From Anaerolineales bacterium (GTDB taxonomy: Bacteria > Chloroflexota > Anaerolineae > Anaerolineales > DRMV01): DNA of 6,028 nt. Below, in pieces: positions 4,677 to 6,028 of this stretch. Position 1 is the stretch's first letter, and each line of letters opens with the position of its first letter. The translations under genes and the position numbers were made by a program. Location of the stretch: NCBI GenBank assembly GCA_015491595.1, contig WFVP01000311.1:1-6028 (forward strand), given 5' to 3'. The notes beneath the pieces are model-generated. The model saw only the letters and a program-made list of their open reading frames with translations. It had not been told where the DNA came from and did no database searches.

Positions 4677-5974
4677 CCAAACGCTTCACGAGCCGCCTCC
4701 AGCGTGCGTTCCAGGTGCTCCTCCTCGTGGGCCAGGGACATGAACGCGGATTCGTACTGGGAGGGCGGGTAATAGACCCCACGGGCGGCCATCTCCCAGA
4801 ACCAGCGGGCTAAACGCTTCGTGTCGGCCTGGCTCACCTCTTCCCATGTGGTGGGCGCGCGGTCCAGGAAGAACACGGTGAACATGGTGCCCACGTACTG
4901 CACGGTGACCGGGACGCCCGCCTCTTCCGCCGCCTGCGCCAGGCCCTGGGCCAGACGTTGGGTGCGGGCTTCTAAGGTCTCCCAAACCCCCGGCTCCCGC
5001 AGGGCATCCAACGTGGCGATGCCCGCGGCCATGGCCAGGGGGTTGCCCGAAAGGGTCCCGGCCTGGTACATGGGGCCGGCTGGGGCCACGTAGCGCATGA
5101 TGTCTTTGGGGCCGCCGTACGCGCCCACAGGCAGCCCGCCGCCAATGACCTTGCCCAAGGTGGTGATGTCGGGCCGGACGCCATAGCGCGCCTGCGCGCC
5201 GCCCGGAGCCACCCGGAACCCCGTCATGACTTCGTCGAAGATGAGGAGCGCGCCGTAGCGGTCACACAACGCGCGCAGGCCCTCCAGGAAGCCCGGTTTG
5301 GGCGGCACCACGCCCATGTTCCCGGCCACCGGCTCCACGATGACCCCCGCGATGTCCTGGCCATGGGCTTCGAAGAGGGCCTCCACCGCGTCCAGGTCGT
5401 TGTAGGGTGCGGTCAGGGTGTCCTGGGTGGTGCCGGGGGTCACGCCGGGGGAATCGGGCAGGCCCAGGGTGGCCACGCCGGAGCCAGCCCGGACCAGGAG
5501 CGCGTCCACGTGGCCGTGGTAGCACCCGATGAACTTGACGATTTTCGTCCGGCCGGTGACCGCGCGGGCCAGGCGGATGGCGCTCATGGTGGCTTCGGTG
5601 CCTGAATTCACGAAGCGCACCATTTCGATGGAAGGCACCATCTCGATGACCCGCTCCGCGAGCTCGATTTCCAGGCGGGTGGGCGCGCCGTAAGACGTAC
5701 CCCGTTCCGCAGCCTGCTTCACCGCTTCCACCACTTTGGGGTGGGCATGCCCCAAGATGAGAGGTCCCCAGGAGAGCACATAATCGATGTAGCGGTTCCC
5801 GTCGGCATCCCACAAGTAGGGGCCCCGGGCCTTTTCGATGAACAGGGGGACGCCGCCCACTGCGCGGAAGGCCCGTGCGGGCGAGTTCACCCCGCCCGGA
5901 ATGACTTCTTGAGCTCTCGTGAAGAGATGGTGCGACGTTTCTGCTTTCAAGGGAAGGGAGAGGGTTTCGAGCAT
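4655..5974 (-). CDS. hemL: Glutamate-1-semialdehyde 2,1-aminomutase
   Basis: This PLP-dependent enzyme of aminotransferase fold class I converts glutamate-1-semialdehyde, made from Glu-tRNA by HemA, into 5-aminolevulinate. It is the last step of the C5 route. The 439-residue length is normal for the family. Key stretches: [12 protein letters not shown] (25-36), [15 protein letters not shown] (123-137) for cofactor phosphate binding, CYHGHVDA (151-158), EPVAGNMG (214-221), FDEVMTGFR (246-254) with Asp247 contacting the pyridine nitrogen, and the Schiff-base Lys275 in [18 protein letters not shown], a signature of this enzyme against other aminotransferases. The ATG at 5974 has AGGAGGT 5 bases upstream. 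The last residues (AVSGEQ) and stop come from a heptamer repeat. It is the first complete gene of the cluster here, with hemE next. Other early-pathway genes (hemA, hemB, hemC, hemD) are not in the window and could lie upstream. Confidence 0.97.
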   Translation of the reverse strand: MLETLSLPLKAETSHHLFTRAQEVIPGGVNSPARAFRAVGGVPLFIEKARGPYLWDADGNRYIDYVLSWGPLILGHAHPKVVEAVKQAAERGTSYGAPTRLEIELAERVIEMVPSIEMVRFVNSGTEATMSAIRLARAVTGRTKIVKFIGCYHGHVDALLVRAGSGVATLGLPDSPGVTPGTTQDTLTAPYNDLDAVEALFEAHGQDIAGVIVEPVAGNMGVVPPKPGFLEGLRALCDRYGALLIFDEVMTGFRVAPGGAQARYGVRPDITTLGKVIGGGLPVGAYGGPKDIMRYVAPAGPMYQAGTLSGNPLAMAAGIATLDALREPGVWETLEARTQRLAQGLAQAAEEAGVPVTVQYVGTMFTVFFLDRAPTTWEEVSQADTKRLARWFWEMAARGVYYPPSQYESAFMSLAHEEEHLERTLEAAREAFGAVSGEQ

Positions 5975-6028
5975 GGAGCACCTCCTGGAGAGATGGTGGT
6001 TGGCCGACAGCAGATCGAGCGGTTAGCC
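5975..6028 (-). other. hemL leader, no gene recognised
   Basis: This 54-base edge region carries the hemL ribosome-binding site AGGAGGT at 5980-5986. The frame of hemL is closed by a TAA at 6023-6025, which could be the stop of an upstream gene or chance. No promoter consensus is evident, so the operon may start further right, outside the window. Confidence 0.5.

Noticed and set aside
5262..5981. Minus-strand open frame of 239 codons overlapping hemL in another frame
   Set aside because: Arg/Pro/Gly-rich shadow of hemL; hemL has all catalytic motifs and a good ribosome-binding site, while this frame has none.

Overview
The window is a compact tetrapyrrole (heme) biosynthesis cluster. All of it lies on the minus strand except the truncated end of a membrane-protein gene at the left edge. 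In transcription order (right to left) it reads hemL (glutamate-1-semialdehyde aminomutase), hemE (uroporphyrinogen decarboxylase), hemH (ferrochelatase), a Phd/YefM-like antitoxin with a PIN-domain toxin, and hemY (FAD-dependent porphyrinogen oxidase). Gaps are 58, 29 and 67 bases, followed by a 44-base overlap and a 4-base ATGA overlap, so this looks like one operon. Every gene has a recognisable Shine-Dalgarno sequence. The order hemE-hemH-hemY matches the Bacillus subtilis hemEHY operon.

Organism: the DNA is GC-rich, uses the C5 (glutamate) route to 5-aminolevulinate, and carries HemY rather than HemG or HemJ. It also carries heptamer short tandem repeats of the GGCGGTC / TGCTGAC type. 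From memory such repeats are frequent in Chloroflexota genomes. A Chloroflexota-like, possibly thermophilic bacterium is my best guess, held with modest confidence. The Bacillus-like gene set, and a Tyr in the N-terminal AYGGP motif of HemH, make the coproporphyrin-dependent branch more likely than the protoporphyrin branch. The diagnostic genes (hemQ/chdC versus hemN/hemF) are outside the window.

Two things stand out. First, a family of 7-base tandem repeats has invaded the operon and is translated. It forms the N-terminus of HemE (PPTADRR/PPSADRL), the last residues and stop codon of HemE, the last residues and stop codon of HemL, and an in-frame insertion of about 47 residues in the middle of HemH. 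Two of the copies have the same layout: a (GGCGGTC)-type arm, a unique spacer, then a (TGCTGAC)-type arm in opposite sense. This gives imperfect or perfect inverted repeats. Second, a complete toxin-antitoxin pair sits between hemH and hemY. The toxin stop codon overlaps the hemY start codon, so hemY translation is probably coupled to the toxin gene.

Regions: 1-183 is the C-terminal end of a plus-strand membrane protein converging on hemY with a 6-base overlap; 178-1599 hemY; 1596-2346 toxin-antitoxin; 2347-2413 a short gap with a possible promoter/operator; 2414-3487 hemH with an internal repeat element; 3517-4596 hemE; 4655-5974 hemL; 5975-6028 leader with no recognisable gene. No tRNA, rRNA, CRISPR array, transposase gene or convincing terminator was seen.
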